Assembly (NCBI GenBank): GCA_023897205.1
Contig: JAHWDD010000002.1
Coordinates: forward strand, 3,410,001-3,474,000
Source: Exophiala sp. HKRS030
Lineage: Eukaryota > Ascomycota > Eurotiomycetes > Chaetothyriales > Herpotrichiellaceae
Direction: 5' to 3'
DNA length: 64,000 nt
The notes under the pieces were generated by a model. It saw only the letters and a list, made by a program, of their open reading frames with translations. It was not told the DNA's origin and ran no database searches. Position numbers and translations under genes: made by a program. Shown piece by piece: positions 22,827 to 33,893 of the stretch (position 1 is its first letter; each line of letters opens with the position of its first letter).

Positions 22827-24003
22827 TTTGGATGAAACGAATGTAAGAAGTAACGAACGACAGGCGAAATTTTTCAGCAGGGTGCACTGATTCCCTTGGA
22901 CAACGCGCGGGCACTGCCTCACGTAAATATCATTCCTGTGAAGGAAGAGAAAAAAGAGTGTGTTGAAAAGGCCCGGGGGGCGTGTATTGCTTGTTGACAC
23001 AGGTGGTGTACAAGGACGGTGGTATTCAAAGGCGCATTTTCTTCTGGAAAGTAATAATGAACCCCGATCGCGATGTTATTGCGCCGGCTAAGCCTGTCGG
23101 TAGGGATCGACGCAAATTTGGGTGGTACCAACGGTTTCCTCATAGCCTGGGATGCCTCACATTCCGTACGGAGTACCGTGCTCCGTACGACGCCCACAGG
23201 AGCTGAAGGAGCTGGTGATACTCCGTACTCTCCAGTTATGCTGACGTTCGACTAGGCCACAAAAAGGGAAAAGGGGATAAATCATTCTCGGATAGACGCG
23301 AAATTGCGGTAGGTGACGAATTAGCCCCCCGGTCGCAGTGGCCTTGAGGCTTTCTATACCCCTTGGAGTAAAGTCGGCGGTCGATCCCAATCAAAATCGC
23401 ATCCACGATGGGTTTGGAGTTTTGATGGGATTCCACACACCAGATGTAGTATATGGCTCGCTCTCCTATTATTGTCTGTGTGGGTGTCACCCCAGACTCC
23501 GCGCTGCTTGTTGACATTGTACAGTACTTTTTTGTAGTCTCGCCGTGGGTCTAGTAGTGGTGTCAGAAAGTCAGATGTCATGGGGTTACCTCGAATCCAA
23601 TATGCATTGTGAAACAAGCCACTCTCCGACTTTCTGCTAGAGACGACGCCGGCGTACGGATACCAAGTTCGGATATCGTCCACCATTAATTGTTGGTCTC
23701 GTTCATCGGGTTTCGTAAGAGCGAGGCGGCCGCTAAAAGGGCCGACAATCGATCTCATGCCATATCGATTCGAAGGCGAGAAAAAAGCTTAAGAAGCTTG
23801 ACGTACGTAGAACGATTCTTTTTTTCGCCAGTGCCCTTGGGCTTCAACTTCATCCACAAAGTCGACAGGTCATGTATTGATTTTAGCGTACAGCCATGTT
23901 AGTGGAGAAGAGAGGCACCCCCGTACTTATAGCACGATACACTCAGCCCTGGCGGAGAATTGACTGCTGCTGTTTTCTCATGGCAGCACATGGTGGGATG
24001 AAG
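22827..24003. other. Intergenic region upstream of the lipoxygenase
   Basis: 1.18 kb without a recognisable gene. It holds a GTACGGAGTAC (23166-23176) and TACTCCGTAC (23219-23228) cluster and one GGCTAAG (23086-23092). Confidence 0.5.
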
Positions 24004-24711
24004 TCAAGGATCAAAATCCTCCATGGACGACAATGACTGCACGTCAAAGTCCTTGACTGACACGAACTCAAATGTCTCTTCGTCCCCTGAATTATCGTCA
24101 TGGTCAGAAAGATTCCTCGGTTCATCATCTGCTTGTCGACGATCATCCTTGTCGACACCATCGCGAGCCACCGAGCCGTCCCAGTCTACTTCGTTATCAC
24201 CATCTAACTGGCCAGATTCTGCTGCATCGTCGACGCTGTTCAATCCATCGTGGTTATACGACATCGCCACTTCTGCTTGGCCTTCGGCAATCGCACCGTT
24301 TACGGCCTTGGTTTTCGCCTTCATACTTCTCCCCAGTGTCTCCATCGTCCATTTGGTGCTCCTTTTCTCTCGAATCTTCTTGCCCCTGTGATGCCGTCGA
24401 TCCAGAGGCCAAATGTCGGTGTCTCGGTCAACCCACATGTCATGTTTGGTCCAGGTTGATATCCTCATATGCTGAGGCATTGAGATGAGAGGAGCGAATG
24501 CCGGATACATGGCTTCATAGAAGGAAGAATACTCTCCTGTCAGAGAACGCCGCGTACCTGATGTAGAAGTGAATGCATAGTGGGGTTGGCCAACCCAACT
24601 GGGATGCACACCGCGATAGCCGTAGTACTTGGAGGCCTGTTTGGCATCTCGATTTCGAGTGCGTCGTCGAGATCGTAGGTCACGGTACTGGTCGGCATAT
24701 TCGAAGTCCAT
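24004..24711 (-). CDS. Hypothetical acidic-tailed protein
   Basis: 235 aa from the first in-frame ATG (24711). I do not recognise the family. The first third is basic and aromatic (KYYGYRGVHPSWVGQ, then MYPAFAPLISMPQH), and residues from about 150 are very acidic (Asp/Glu-rich, ending EETFEFVSVKDF). In-frame sequence upstream of the ATG, to about 24760, also looks coding (AFCLDFNDLLE) but has no ATG before a TGA, so an upstream exon is probably missing from this model. No signal peptide or membrane segment. Function unknown. Confidence 0.5.
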   Translation of the reverse strand: MDFEYADQYRDLRSRRRTRNRDAKQASKYYGYRGVHPSWVGQPHYAFTSTSGTRRSLTGEYSSFYEAMYPAFAPLISMPQHMRISTWTKHDMWVDRDTDIWPLDRRHHRGKKIREKRSTKWTMETLGRSMKAKTKAVNGAIAEGQAEVAMSYNHDGLNSVDDAAESGQLDGDNEVDWDGSVARDGVDKDDRRQADDEPRNLSDHDDNSGDEETFEFVSVKDFDVQSLSSMEDFDP

Positions 24712-25243
24712 TTCTAAGAGGTCGTTGAAGTCGAGGCAGAATGCGGTTGTGGATGGGTTGTATGCAAAACTTGAAAGTCAATGGCCATGCATCAGAGAGG
24801 CAACTGGTTGATTTATTGGGCGTCCAGATAATGCGCCATCATCCGGAAATGCCTCGATATTAGCATGTCTAACTGCGCTGAATGAATGGCGTCTGTAGAG
24901 GCGAGGGAAAGGATTATGATGAGTCATCCAGATCAACAAAGTCGTCTTGATGCTGTAGGCCACAAACACACATCCCGAGGCCTTGATAATTGATTGGCCT
25001 GGGACGAGGAAAAGTCAATTCCATTCACCTCAGCCACTTTATACTCGCGTGTTGCAATCAACGAACGAGGCTTAGCGGTTCAATAGCTGGTGTGGCCTTC
25101 GACTTCCTTGAATCTGCAGAAGATTTGTTTTCCCAAATCGAAGCCCCATCGAGGTGGTTAAAGTGCAGTTGCAGCTGAATTAATGCGGTTTTTGTATTCA
25201 CGATTTTGTACAACAGTAACTAGTTTGGTAATTATTCCCAGTA
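24712..25243. other. Intergenic region, possibly with a missed 5' exon of the acidic protein
   Basis: 532 bp. The first ~50 bases probably encode part of the neighbouring acidic protein. The rest shows no recognisable gene. Confidence 0.4.
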
Positions 25244-26113
25244 TCAACATGTCTCGATCCATGTGTCCAGATCAATGTTCTTGAGGATGGTCGAAAAATG
25301 AGCTTCGTCTGGATCAGTGCAATACTTTTTCTTCGTCTTAGACGAGACCGGGTTGTTATTACTGGTGTCTGGGCCTTTTGGGTACTCGACGTGGAAGACG
25401 GGTTTCTGGTGTTGTATAAAGACTGCATACGTGTCGCACTCAGTATATTGGACGCACTGCTCATTGACACTCCATTCCATACACTCGACGACATCGTCAA
25501 TGATGGCACCGGCGTTCTTGAGGCCGATCGATAAATTGCGCCCGTGTGCCTCGTTGGCAAGAAAGATCATGTAGTCGATCGAGTCGTCCTGCGTCAGATC
25601 GAGGCCGTTGTCATTGTCGTATCCATCAACGTTGTCGGGATCGACTCCGTCACAACCCTTGTGTACCGCGAGATCTAGGCGAGCCTTCATGATGGTCCGA
25701 ACTTTCGGCGAACTGATGTTGAGCCATTTTTCACCAGGCCATCCGTCGAGATCGTTACCCAGATCCGAGGGGCTGAATTTGGATGCATCAGGTCGCCAGT
25801 TCTCGTAACTGCCGGCGGAAAAGTAACAGATGACTCGGTGGCCGTTGCTTTTCATGGTGCTGATGGAGGTGGCATTGTTGTCGAATAAGTCAATGTCCCA
25901 CACCTTGGGTTTGGAGGCAATTGTTGATGGTGAAGCGACTGGCTTGAGCAACTGGTAATTCCATGATACTCCAACCACAGGCTGCCAAAGGCCCTTTGGT
26001 CGGGGTGAGCATATGCTTCTTGCAACTAAGCTAGGTGCTAGCGACGTCCTTTGCGGAAGTGCTGTACAGAAGACTACTCCAAGGAGCAGGTTTAGGAGGG
26101 TGAGCAGGATCAT
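25244..26113 (-). CDS. Secreted GH114 (endo-alpha-1,4-polygalactosaminidase-like)
   Basis: Intronless, 289 aa. A signal peptide (LLTLLNLLLGVVFCTALPQ) is followed by a single domain with GH114 features: WDIDLFDNNAT near residue 70, VICYFSAGSYENWRPD near 95, GWPGEKWLNI near 125, and the acidic CDGVDPDNVDGYDNDNG near 153, which carries the presumed catalytic aspartates and glutamates; GLKNAG follows near 197. GH114 enzymes cleave galactosaminogalactan-type polymers. In fungi they may process the organism's own extracellular matrix or that of competitors. Outer fold and secretion are clear; the substrate is from family knowledge. Confidence 0.85.
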   Translation of the reverse strand: MILLTLLNLLLGVVFCTALPQRTSLAPSLVARSICSPRPKGLWQPVVGVSWNYQLLKPVASPSTIASKPKVWDIDLFDNNATSISTMKSNGHRVICYFSAGSYENWRPDASKFSPSDLGNDLDGWPGEKWLNISSPKVRTIMKARLDLAVHKGCDGVDPDNVDGYDNDNGLDLTQDDSIDYMIFLANEAHGRNLSIGLKNAGAIIDDVVECMEWSVNEQCVQYTECDTYAVFIQHQKPVFHVEYPKGPDTSNNNPVSSKTKKKYCTDPDEAHFSTILKNIDLDTWIETC

Positions 26114-27217
26114 CGTTCTTTTGTCGCCTGATTAAAGAATTATAGTCATGGTGGTGGTCAGGGAACAATGATGCTGCGAGGCTTCCGGCCTTATAGAAAA
26201 AAAAGTATGGAGTTGTGCTGCAAGGCTGCAGTAAAAAGGCTGTAAGCCACGACAACGTCGCAAGCGTAAATCTTTCATTTGCTGACGACTCCAGACAAGG
26301 CGCAGTTACACAAAGCCACACTTGTAGTTCGTATTTGTACTCACAGGTCTCTCGACTACAGTTGGTCCGCGCTCCAAAGGCTGTGGAAAACCTAAAGCAA
26401 AAGCCTAGATCGGTTTTTGGGGGCCTGGAACTTCTCACACTTTTGCCCTAAATGAACAATAGCGCTGAAAGTGAATTCTTATGAAAATGGTAAAGTCGGA
26501 ATAGTTTGGAACCAGACCGAAATGAAATTTACCTAACGCTGCGTGAAACAATCCTACAGCACTTCATATGACATCATATGGCAGATGCTTGAAGACCAAG
26601 GAGAACTGTTTTCTGCTGGCCGAGAGAGGTACTAAGGTATTCGTAGTCAACAGGGTCAACCCAGCCACAATACCCATGCACATCACTACAGCTGTCTTTC
26701 GGTAGACTACGCCAATGTAACATGACCCTCCTGCGTCGATTCAGCTTTCGAGTGGATACCGTGGTCCTTGTTGATGTGCACCTCCGGCAAGCCTCGGCGG
26801 CGTGTGAGACATGAAGGTCATCGGCCAGGCTCGTACTCTACTCGCAATCTCTTGCAATGTACCATCTCGTTGAGGACGGCGCTTGAAGGCTAGCGGGCAG
26901 CCGAGGAGATGTCTCCAACCGTGAGATAATAGGACTCGATTCCCAATTTGCACTCCCACATCTTTTCAAATCTTTCAAAGTACAAACCTTGCCCCGGGCG
27001 GGCACAGAAGCACTGCAGATGGGATATACCAGGATGATTGGAAGTGTATTGCAAAGAGTTCACGAGCTGTACCACTTGCGGCAAGGCCAATGCTGCCATG
27101 GAGTGACGCACCACGCTGTCTCTCAGGGGGCTATTCGTGCAATGCTTGCTCGGCGCGATCACGTTAGGACTGTCTGCATGCGTAACGATAGGATTGCTGG
27201 TGATCAGTCCAAGTCGC
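26114..27217. other. Intergenic region, GH114 to DUF3425 regulator
   Basis: 1.1 kb. A 116-codon minus-strand ORF at 26890-27240 overlaps the 3' end of the next gene in another frame but resembles no family. Nothing else is seen. Confidence 0.4.
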
Positions 27218-28807
27218 TTAGTAGCCGTCGTGAAACCCAATCTGATCGCTCAGTTCCGGGAAATGAGCCAGAACAGAACTGTGTAGGGTCCAATTTTCCT
27301 TTTGGCTGATGTGTGATATGAAGGCATCAGTGAGTCGACTCTTATATTCCAGCTTAGTGCCTCCGATGGATTCGACGCATGCATCCTCACCAAAGCTCCA
27401 GTTAGGGTTGAAGGTATCATGTCTCATGACATGGGTGAAGTCTCGATTGTAGGTCAAGAAGGACTTTCGAAGCTGTGGGATATGGCAAAGATCAACAAAC
27501 AGCTTGTGATGCGGTACGACCATTTGATCCAGGAGGGGTCTCATAAGTTCGGGCATCATAACCCAGGTCTCTTTACATGGCATGATCATCCACCTCATAA
27601 AGGATGTCACCATGTATAGGGTGGTGTACAGGCAGCTCGGAGGAAGCATGCCTTTCCATGACTTGGTGAACTCGCACACCCATGTAGAAACAGTTTGTCC
27701 ATCTCCGGGTTGTCGGTCGCGGAAAAAGAGTTCAGTTTGCAGTCCATCCATGCTAAGAATGGTTCGAGCTGGTACTCCTTGAGCGATCAGAGAGCGGGCC
27801 TCGTCGATGAATGCGTGGGCAGACAATGACAATGGATCTTCAACTCCTGCCTCGTCTAGCAACAATGGAGCGCAAGAAAATTGCGGTTTGTGAAAGATAT
27901 TAAGCTGTTGCTGCTGCACATCGGGCCCCCAGCCATTACTCCGAACTGCGCTTGACATGGGAAGGTTTCCAAAGGACCTGACAGCACCAGGCTCGACATA
28001 GTTGTCTTCGCTGGAGGGAAACCGTGGCTGCTGTTCTGAAGGGTTGGTCGCGTCTGCGGGATTGGATATAAATGCTAGGAGGTGCTCTTCAAGCGAGTAT
28101 GGACGATGTCCGGTGGGCTCGTCGATTCCTCGTTGTTGTGGACTCGGAGGATTTAGCAATGCTCTTAAGGAAGTCGACCGTGTCAATACTGGCTGACTGC
28201 TACTACCGCCTTGAGGCTGTGAAGAGCCTGATGGTGCTTCCCAGCCGAAGGGGAATGATTCTCCTCCATCCGACTGTGCAAGATGTGCTTCCAAGGCCGC
28301 TAATGGAGCCCTTTCGCTGATTAAGTTGAGCAAAGTCTCTACCTTGCCTCCCGAGCGCTGTCGCAGAGTCGCCAGCACTTGGTGAAGAAGTTGTTGGTCC
28401 TTTCGAGCCTTTTCACGGTGCATTTTCCGTCGTAGATCAGAATTTGCATCCAGGACACATTCAAAGTTGTGTTTGACGCATTCGGAACATCTTCCGCCGC
28501 CCTGGTCACCATCGCACTGATTGAGATGTCGAGTCAGCATTTGGACAATAGGCAAAGTGAACAAAAAGCCCCATACCTTGCGTCTTCGCTTCCGGCAAGA
28601 TGTACATGCTCGAGAAGTGTGCTTGGTTGCTGCTCGTGTTGATCGTGCGGCAGGTGCGACGTTTTGAGCCTCTGGTGGTGTAGCTTCGGACAAAGTGGTG
28701 CGCTGGTCGACTTCATACTCTAGATCTGGTGCTCGAGGCATCATAGACGTAGCGAGGGGCTGTAGTGACTCCGGCGGAGGGAAGCCTGTGCCGGAAAAGC
28801 GATCCAT
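27218..28807 (-). CDS. Zn2Cys6 transcription factor with DUF3425-like C-terminus
   Basis: Exons 28577-28807 and 27218-28516; the 60-nt intron (GTATGG..CAG, branch CTGAC) lies inside the zinc cluster. Splicing yields CTSCRKRRRKCDGDQ followed by CSECVKHNFEC, a C-x2-C-x6-C..C-x2-C-x6-C binuclear cluster near residues 70-100, then a basic/helical segment (LRRKMHREKARKDQQLLHQ). The spliced protein is 509 aa. The C-terminal ~200 residues (LPPSCLYTTLYMVTSFMRW, then ELMRPLLDQMVVPHHKLFVDL and the PQLRKSF end) resemble the DUF3425 domain usually paired with fungal bZIP or Zn2Cys6 regulators. Nuclear regulator of unknown targets. The intron length is a multiple of three without stops, so retention would stay in frame. 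Confidence 0.8.
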   Translation of the reverse strand: MDRFSGTGFPPPESLQPLATSMMPRAPDLEYEVDQRTTLSEATPPEAQNVAPAARSTRAATKHTSRACTSCRKRRRKVWGFLFTLPIVQMLTRHLNQCDGDQGGGRCSECVKHNFECVLDANSDLRRKMHREKARKDQQLLHQVLATLRQRSGGKVETLLNLISERAPLAALEAHLAQSDGGESFPFGWEAPSGSSQPQGGSSSQPVLTRSTSLRALLNPPSPQQRGIDEPTGHRPYSLEEHLLAFISNPADATNPSEQQPRFPSSEDNYVEPGAVRSFGNLPMSSAVRSNGWGPDVQQQQLNIFHKPQFSCAPLLLDEAGVEDPLSLSAHAFIDEARSLIAQGVPARTILSMDGLQTELFFRDRQPGDGQTVSTWVCEFTKSWKGMLPPSCLYTTLYMVTSFMRWMIMPCKETWVMMPELMRPLLDQMVVPHHKLFVDLCHIPQLRKSFLTYNRDFTHVMRHDTFNPNWSFGEDACVESIGGTKLEYKSRLTDAFISHISQKENWTLHSSVLAHFPELSDQIGFHDGY

Positions 28808-29777
28808 TTTGCTTGAGGTTGAGCTGCATATCCTCTGCGTGAGAGTTGCGCATTAATAAATCCGACAACGTGGGGATTACAGTAATGAAAAGAGACTGTC
28901 GACCGTTATGGACACCAGCTCTTGGACGTGTGATCAGATCTGCAGGTCGTCACAGCTTTTTGAAACTAATGCAAAGAACCCTGGAAAGCCGATGCCGGGG
29001 AAGCGTCTAGTGAGGCCACACAGAAAACGACGGGCAGGGATAAGAAGGCCTAAGGGGCCTAGTGAGCATGCAGGGAAGCCGAAAAGGTCACTGTGCGGCA
29101 GCAGCAATTTTGTTGTGGAGTGACCTCGACAGCCAGAATACCTATGACCACCTAATTACATCAGCCTAGGAAGCCCCGGGACGTCTCAGGAGCCCCAGGT
29201 AGCCCCCAATCGCTATGGTCTACATTGCCTAGGAGTGGTGAGGTTCAGGCATGGCAGGACAGGGACCCCAGCACCTTCGCATTGTGTGGCTGCTTCTACC
29301 GAGCCCGTGAGTGTCAATGGCGTCCACGTTGACTTGGCGCAGCTAAATGTCTGTAAACAACCCTGTCAGAAAACTGTCAGAGACCGAGAAACACATGAAA
29401 AGCTCCCCTCGAGAGCCCATCAACAAACTTACCCTTGCGATGAATTGCAGGCCATCCATTTCTGATACCTATTATGTATACTCCGTAGTACGACCACTAT
29501 TGCCTTGTTACTATCTTATATAACGTACCTAGTTGGCCACTAAGTAGCCACTAAATACCTATTGTACAATAGGTACATAGGCACGTGGGGGCTCAAGGGA
29601 AATATTTTCCCCTCATCCGTGTCCAATTAGGGGCATCTCACCCTATCGGCCTTATCAGTAAAAATCGGATTAGGCTCGCCGTACTTTTTTTTCCCGCAAG
29701 CGCAGTTTGCACTACGAGGTTGTGCCTCACAGACACGATTCGCTCCATCTCAACACAACACCGCACTGACTGAGATC
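28808..29777. other. Intergenic region, DUF3425 regulator to SSF1
   Basis: 970 bp head-to-head region. It contains TACTCCGTA (29479-29487) and a perfect 18-bp palindrome ACCTATTGTACAATAGGT (29557-29574). No gene seen. Confidence 0.5.
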
Positions 29778-31187
29778 ATGGCGAAACCTAGGAAGAAGAA
29801 GAGGACTCAACCTCGCAAAGATGAAGTTTCTGGAAAGTCTGGCCAGGGCAACCGCTCGCCGAAGAGCATGGTTATTCGCATGGGCGCTGGCGACATTGGC
29901 CCCAGCGTTACTCAACTGGCAAGAGATTTTCGAGCAGTGATGGAACCAGATACAGCGAGCAGGTTAAAGGTGGGTGCTTGGTCGAAGATCGTACTTGGTG
30001 AAAATTGTCTGACTTTCGACTAGGAACGAAGAGCCAACAAGCTCAAAGACTACACCGCGATGGCCGGTCCTCTTGGTGTGACACACCTCTTCCTATTCTC
30101 GCGATCCAAGACGGGAAATGTTCATCTCAGAGTTGCCCTCGCTCCCCGGGGCCCGACACTGACCTTCCGAGTTGAACGGTATGCTTTGAGCAAGGACATC
30201 GCAAGAGCTCAAAAACATCCGAGAGGAGGTGGGAAGGAATTTCTCACAGCGCCGCTCCTCGTGATGAACAATTTCGTGTCGCAACCTGCAGGCGATGCGG
30301 ACGTAGACCCGATCAAGAAGCAACTCGAATCCCTGACGACGACCATTTTCCAGTCAATGTTTCCTCCCATTAGCCCACAAACAACGCCCCTGAATTCTAT
30401 AAAGAGAATCCTTCTGCTCAACCGCGAGACCCAGACAGACGGAAAATACATCATCAGCTTACGGCATTACGCAATCACCACGCGTAGGACAGGCATTTCG
30501 AAGAGGGTGCGCCGCTTCGACCCCAGTGAACAAAGACACAGAGAGAAGAAAACAAGCGCTCTGCCGAATCTGGGAAAGCTTGAAGATGTGGCCGACTACA
30601 TCCTGGATCCGGCCTCTGGCGGTTATACTTCTGCGAGTGAGACCGAACTCGATACCGATGCCGAGGTCGAGGTGACACAGACGACGACGCAGCGAATTCT
30701 AAGTAAGCGCGAGCTGCAGAAAAAGCAAAAGGGGGATAGGGAGAAGAAGAGAGACACAGAAGAACGGTCGAATGTGGAAAAGCGAGCGGTGAAGCTGGTG
30801 GAACTAGGTCCACGCATGCGCCTGCGGCTCGTCAAAGTCGAGGAAGGCGTTTGTGAGGGCCGGGTCATGTGGAACGAGTTCGTGACCAAGACGAAAGAAG
30901 AGGAGAAAGAACTCGACGAGAAATGGGACAAGAGGCGCAAAGAGAAAGAAGAACGCAAAAAGGAGCAGAGGGAGAACGTTGAGCGCAAGAAACAGTTGAA
31001 GAAGAACACCAAGGCCAACGCAGGGCAATCGGTGGACGGCGCCGACGATGAAGATGAAGAAGAAGAAGAATGGGACAGTGACGATCTCGAAGATTGGGAC
31101 GACCTCGACGAGGCAGAAGAGCAAGAGAATGGCGAGAAAGGGGTAGAAGAAGAAGATGAGGACGAGGATGAAGAAATGGCGGATTGA
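29778..31187 (+). CDS. ssf1: Ssf1/Ppan-type Brix-domain ribosome biogenesis factor
   Basis: Exons 29778-29969 and 30024-31187 with a 54-nt intron (GTGGGT..CTAG); 451 aa. The N-terminus is lysine-rich (KPRKKKRTQPRKDE), then the Brix domain: MVIRMG, ERRANKLKDYTAMAGPLGV near residue 65, FSRSKTGNVHLRVA, GPTLTFRVERY, and LLNRETQTDGKYIISLRHYAI near 200-220. The C-terminal third is a charged coiled-coil (EKRKE-type repeats) ending in a long Glu/Asp run. Ssf1 acts in the nucleolus in 60S subunit assembly (27S pre-rRNA processing). Length and order of parts match the family. Confidence 0.92.
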
Positions 31188-32383
31188 ACTCGGCCACGAT
31201 GAGATTCATGAAACCGTACTGCACAAAGAGCTTCGTGTTGGCTTCAAGGAGCAATCCCACAGGTCCTGAATTGGCATTGATGTCGTTCCAATGCAGACTC
31301 GGCTTCTCCATAACCGCCATGGACATGGCACTGGCACCGCCCCTGCTCGGGATGCAGTTGTACGTTGGGCGACACCGCGACAGCCGATGATGTATGAGCA
31401 TCACTTTTGTTGCTCGTACTTTCTTGTCTCCGTCCCTATTACGTGATTGGATCCCGCAGGACCGGATTGATCTCGTGCTACTGCAGTCTAGGGACAATTT
31501 CTATTTCGTCCAAGCCGAGTACAATTTGTCGATGAATGCCCGGCACATAAGTCTTGTTGAAAGGCGTCTCTGCATGGCCCTTCCAGGGAGAAGATGTATA
31601 TGCTCAGGTTGACATCTGTGGAAAGAACAAAGCTCCACTTCCAGCCTGTCCGAGGGTGAGGGTTTTGGTACGAGACTGGAATAATCCAGGTCAAGTTTTA
31701 TAGTCGAATAAGAGCATTGGAGACAAAGAGAAGAAAAAACAGAATGGTTCGTGATTGAATCAGCTGATGATGGTATAATCATTGCAAGGGATACCTAGTC
31801 ACCAATCTTTTCCATCTATCCTTTCTCCCAAAGAAAAGCGTGACAGATATCGCCGCTCATGGTGACCTTTGTTGTAATGTGATTGAAGCGCAATAAAAAA
31901 ACAAGAAACCGCGTGACAACTGTGGGTTCGTCTCACTCAAGGGAGAGTATGGGCTTTCCCCCATTTCGTGACAAACTTTCAGTTCGTAGCCTGCACATGA
32001 TTGCTCCATTCATTGCGTGACATCCCTTGTATGAATAGCCAAAAGCATCTTGTCTAGACCGTCCCTTCCAGTTTGGCTCTAGAGTGAGAAGCTGTGTGCT
32101 TTGTGTAACGGAACGTGAAGAGGCACAAGGCTCCAGGTTGTGATCAATTACCAGTTGAACGACCAAAGCTGACGCCGAGTCCGTAGAGCTGGATTGCAGG
32201 CTCAGCAGCAGCAGTTTCTCCACCATTTTGAGGCCCAGGAGTCGTTTCAGCTTCAGCTTCAGCGACAACCGGGACATAGGCGGCGCCGAGAGCATTAGCT
32301 GGGGGGGCAAGAGTCGGCAAGGGATTCGGAGCGAGTTCGGAACCAGAGCCAGAGTCGCGGAGGAGGAATTTCGACAAGAATTC
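31188..32383. other. Convergent intergenic region with an open extension of the E2 frame
   Basis: 1.2 kb between two stops. Bases 32144-32383 continue the E2 reading frame, open for 79 codons after its TAG. The rest shows no gene. Confidence 0.5.
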
Positions 32384-33313
32384 CTATTTCTTATTGTTGC
32401 TAGGAGAGGAGTTGGAGGCATAGCGCTTGACCCATTCTTTGGCCTCCCTCTCGTACGCAGCCCGGTCGTCACGGTACTGTTCGGCGATCTTAGCTTCGAC
32501 AGCATCGTCAGGGTTTGGTTCTGTAATTCACACAGACAGTTAGCGTGATCCGACGCCAAATATATCTACAAATGAGAGAGTTGTTGTTGAGAGGAGACAC
32601 CAAAAAAAACCATCATACCTTTCAACAATTGTCTGGCAAATTCCAACACGGCAGACATCTTGGTGCTGGGCTTCCACTCGCTGTCCTTGAGCATTCCGAG
32701 ACACATGGTGCCGCTGTTGGGCGGGTTGTCATTGCTGATGTTGGGGTGGTAGATCTTGGTGGCAAAGGTGACGGTCGGGGCCTTGAAAGGGTAGGTTGGT
32801 GGAAGGGTGATGTTGAGAGTGAAGACACCGCCCTAGTAATTTGTGTTAGAGATGTCGATTCGCAACCTGTAGGTGCCATATTTGCCCATCACAAAAAAAG
32901 ACCAGAAGTTCTTGAATGTTTGTCTGGAGGAGAAGTGTTGATGACGCTCACGGCGGGACCACGTGAGACTGAAATTGCCCCGCCACGCAGGTGACAGGGT
33001 CAATTGGCCATGCAAGAAGAGTACCAGGTAACGGGTGAAACAGACATGATAAACCTTGAGTAAGAGAGCAGAGCGAAGAAGCCATCGACGCAGAACCAGA
33101 GGCAAGGTACTCACAGCATAAGGAGAACCCGCGGGTCCTTCCATGGTGACGACCCATTTGAACAGGTCCGACTCATCTGTCAAAGCGACTGTGATGCCAG
33201 TCAGTGGCGAGGCCGTCAAATCGCGCAGCTCCTTTGGGTCTTGGTTAGTCAAGTAAACGCATCTAATCAAGGCTAGGCACTCATACCCTCGTGATACGCT
33301 TCTGACCGGACAT
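32384..33313 (-). CDS. E2 ubiquitin-conjugating enzyme
   Basis: Four exons: 33287-33313, 33115-33231, 32619-32832, 32384-32520; introns of 55, 282 and 98 nt, all in phase; 164 aa. The UBC fold is complete: KRITRELRDL helix, PPTYPFKAP near 59, KIYHPNI with HPN at 77-79, active-site Cys92 in SGTMCLGML, and EWKPSTKMSAVLEFARQLL plus PNPDDAVEAKIAEQY towards the end. It charges ubiquitin on Cys92 and passes it to substrates with E3 ligases. An insert (NDNPPNSG) lies just before the active site. I cannot assign it to one numbered Ubc. Oddities: the 282-nt intron is long for this genome, and the frame stays open for 79 codons past the TAG. Confidence 0.9.
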
Positions 33314-33893
33314 GATGACTTCGTCGTGGGGTTTCCTGGTTGACGTTGGTTGATGATCAGTCCTGCCTGTTGGGTTGTGAAAGAAAGAAAGTTTTGAGGA
33401 AGCCAAGTTCAAAACGGCAGGCCATTTAATGCCTCAATGAGGCGAGCATAGGTCGAATTCAACAAGGCAAACACAATCTGATACTAAGGTGGTGTAGACA
33501 GCGGACGTACGATGACAGCGCTCAAAGCGGAAAATGAGTGTTACCAATAGATACTCCTCCGTAGTTCGGATATTGTACGGTCAAGCAAAATGTCGCCATA
33601 AGCGTAGGAAGGATGAGGTTATGGCTCAATGCTTGGAAAATAATGACACACAAAACACGGTTAAGATGTTTATAATTGATTATTGGTATTCACTGTGTTT
33701 GCCATGACCTTTGACACACCTGCCCTGGGCGGAAATCCCAGCGCCACCAAATCCGAATGTACGGAATATTGATCTCATAAAATAGAGCAACGCCAGCGCT
33801 CGCTCGAAAGCCTGCTTGCAGTAACCGATCGAGTCCAGGCCAAAGTAAAGCAGGAAGTTTTTTATGCTCGTCCTAGTTCCTCTAGCTCGTCGT
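33314..33893. other. Intergenic region upstream of the E2 gene
   Basis: 580 bp between the exomer gene stop and the E2 start. No gene seen. Confidence 0.5.

Noticed and set aside
21621..22914. Long ORFs on both strands (287 and 421 codons) over the lipoxygenase exon
   Set aside because: They overlap a well-supported lipoxygenase frame; Arg/Ser/Pro-rich shadow translations without family features.
26890..27240. 116-codon minus-strand ORF at the 3' end of the DUF3425 regulator
   Set aside because: Different frame from the regulator, no family resemblance, no splice signals linking it to the gene.
32833..33114. Possible extra exon in the 282-nt E2 intron
   Set aside because: Direct joining of the flanking exons gives SPYAGGVFTLNI, which matches the E2 fold without any gap, so no extra exon is needed.
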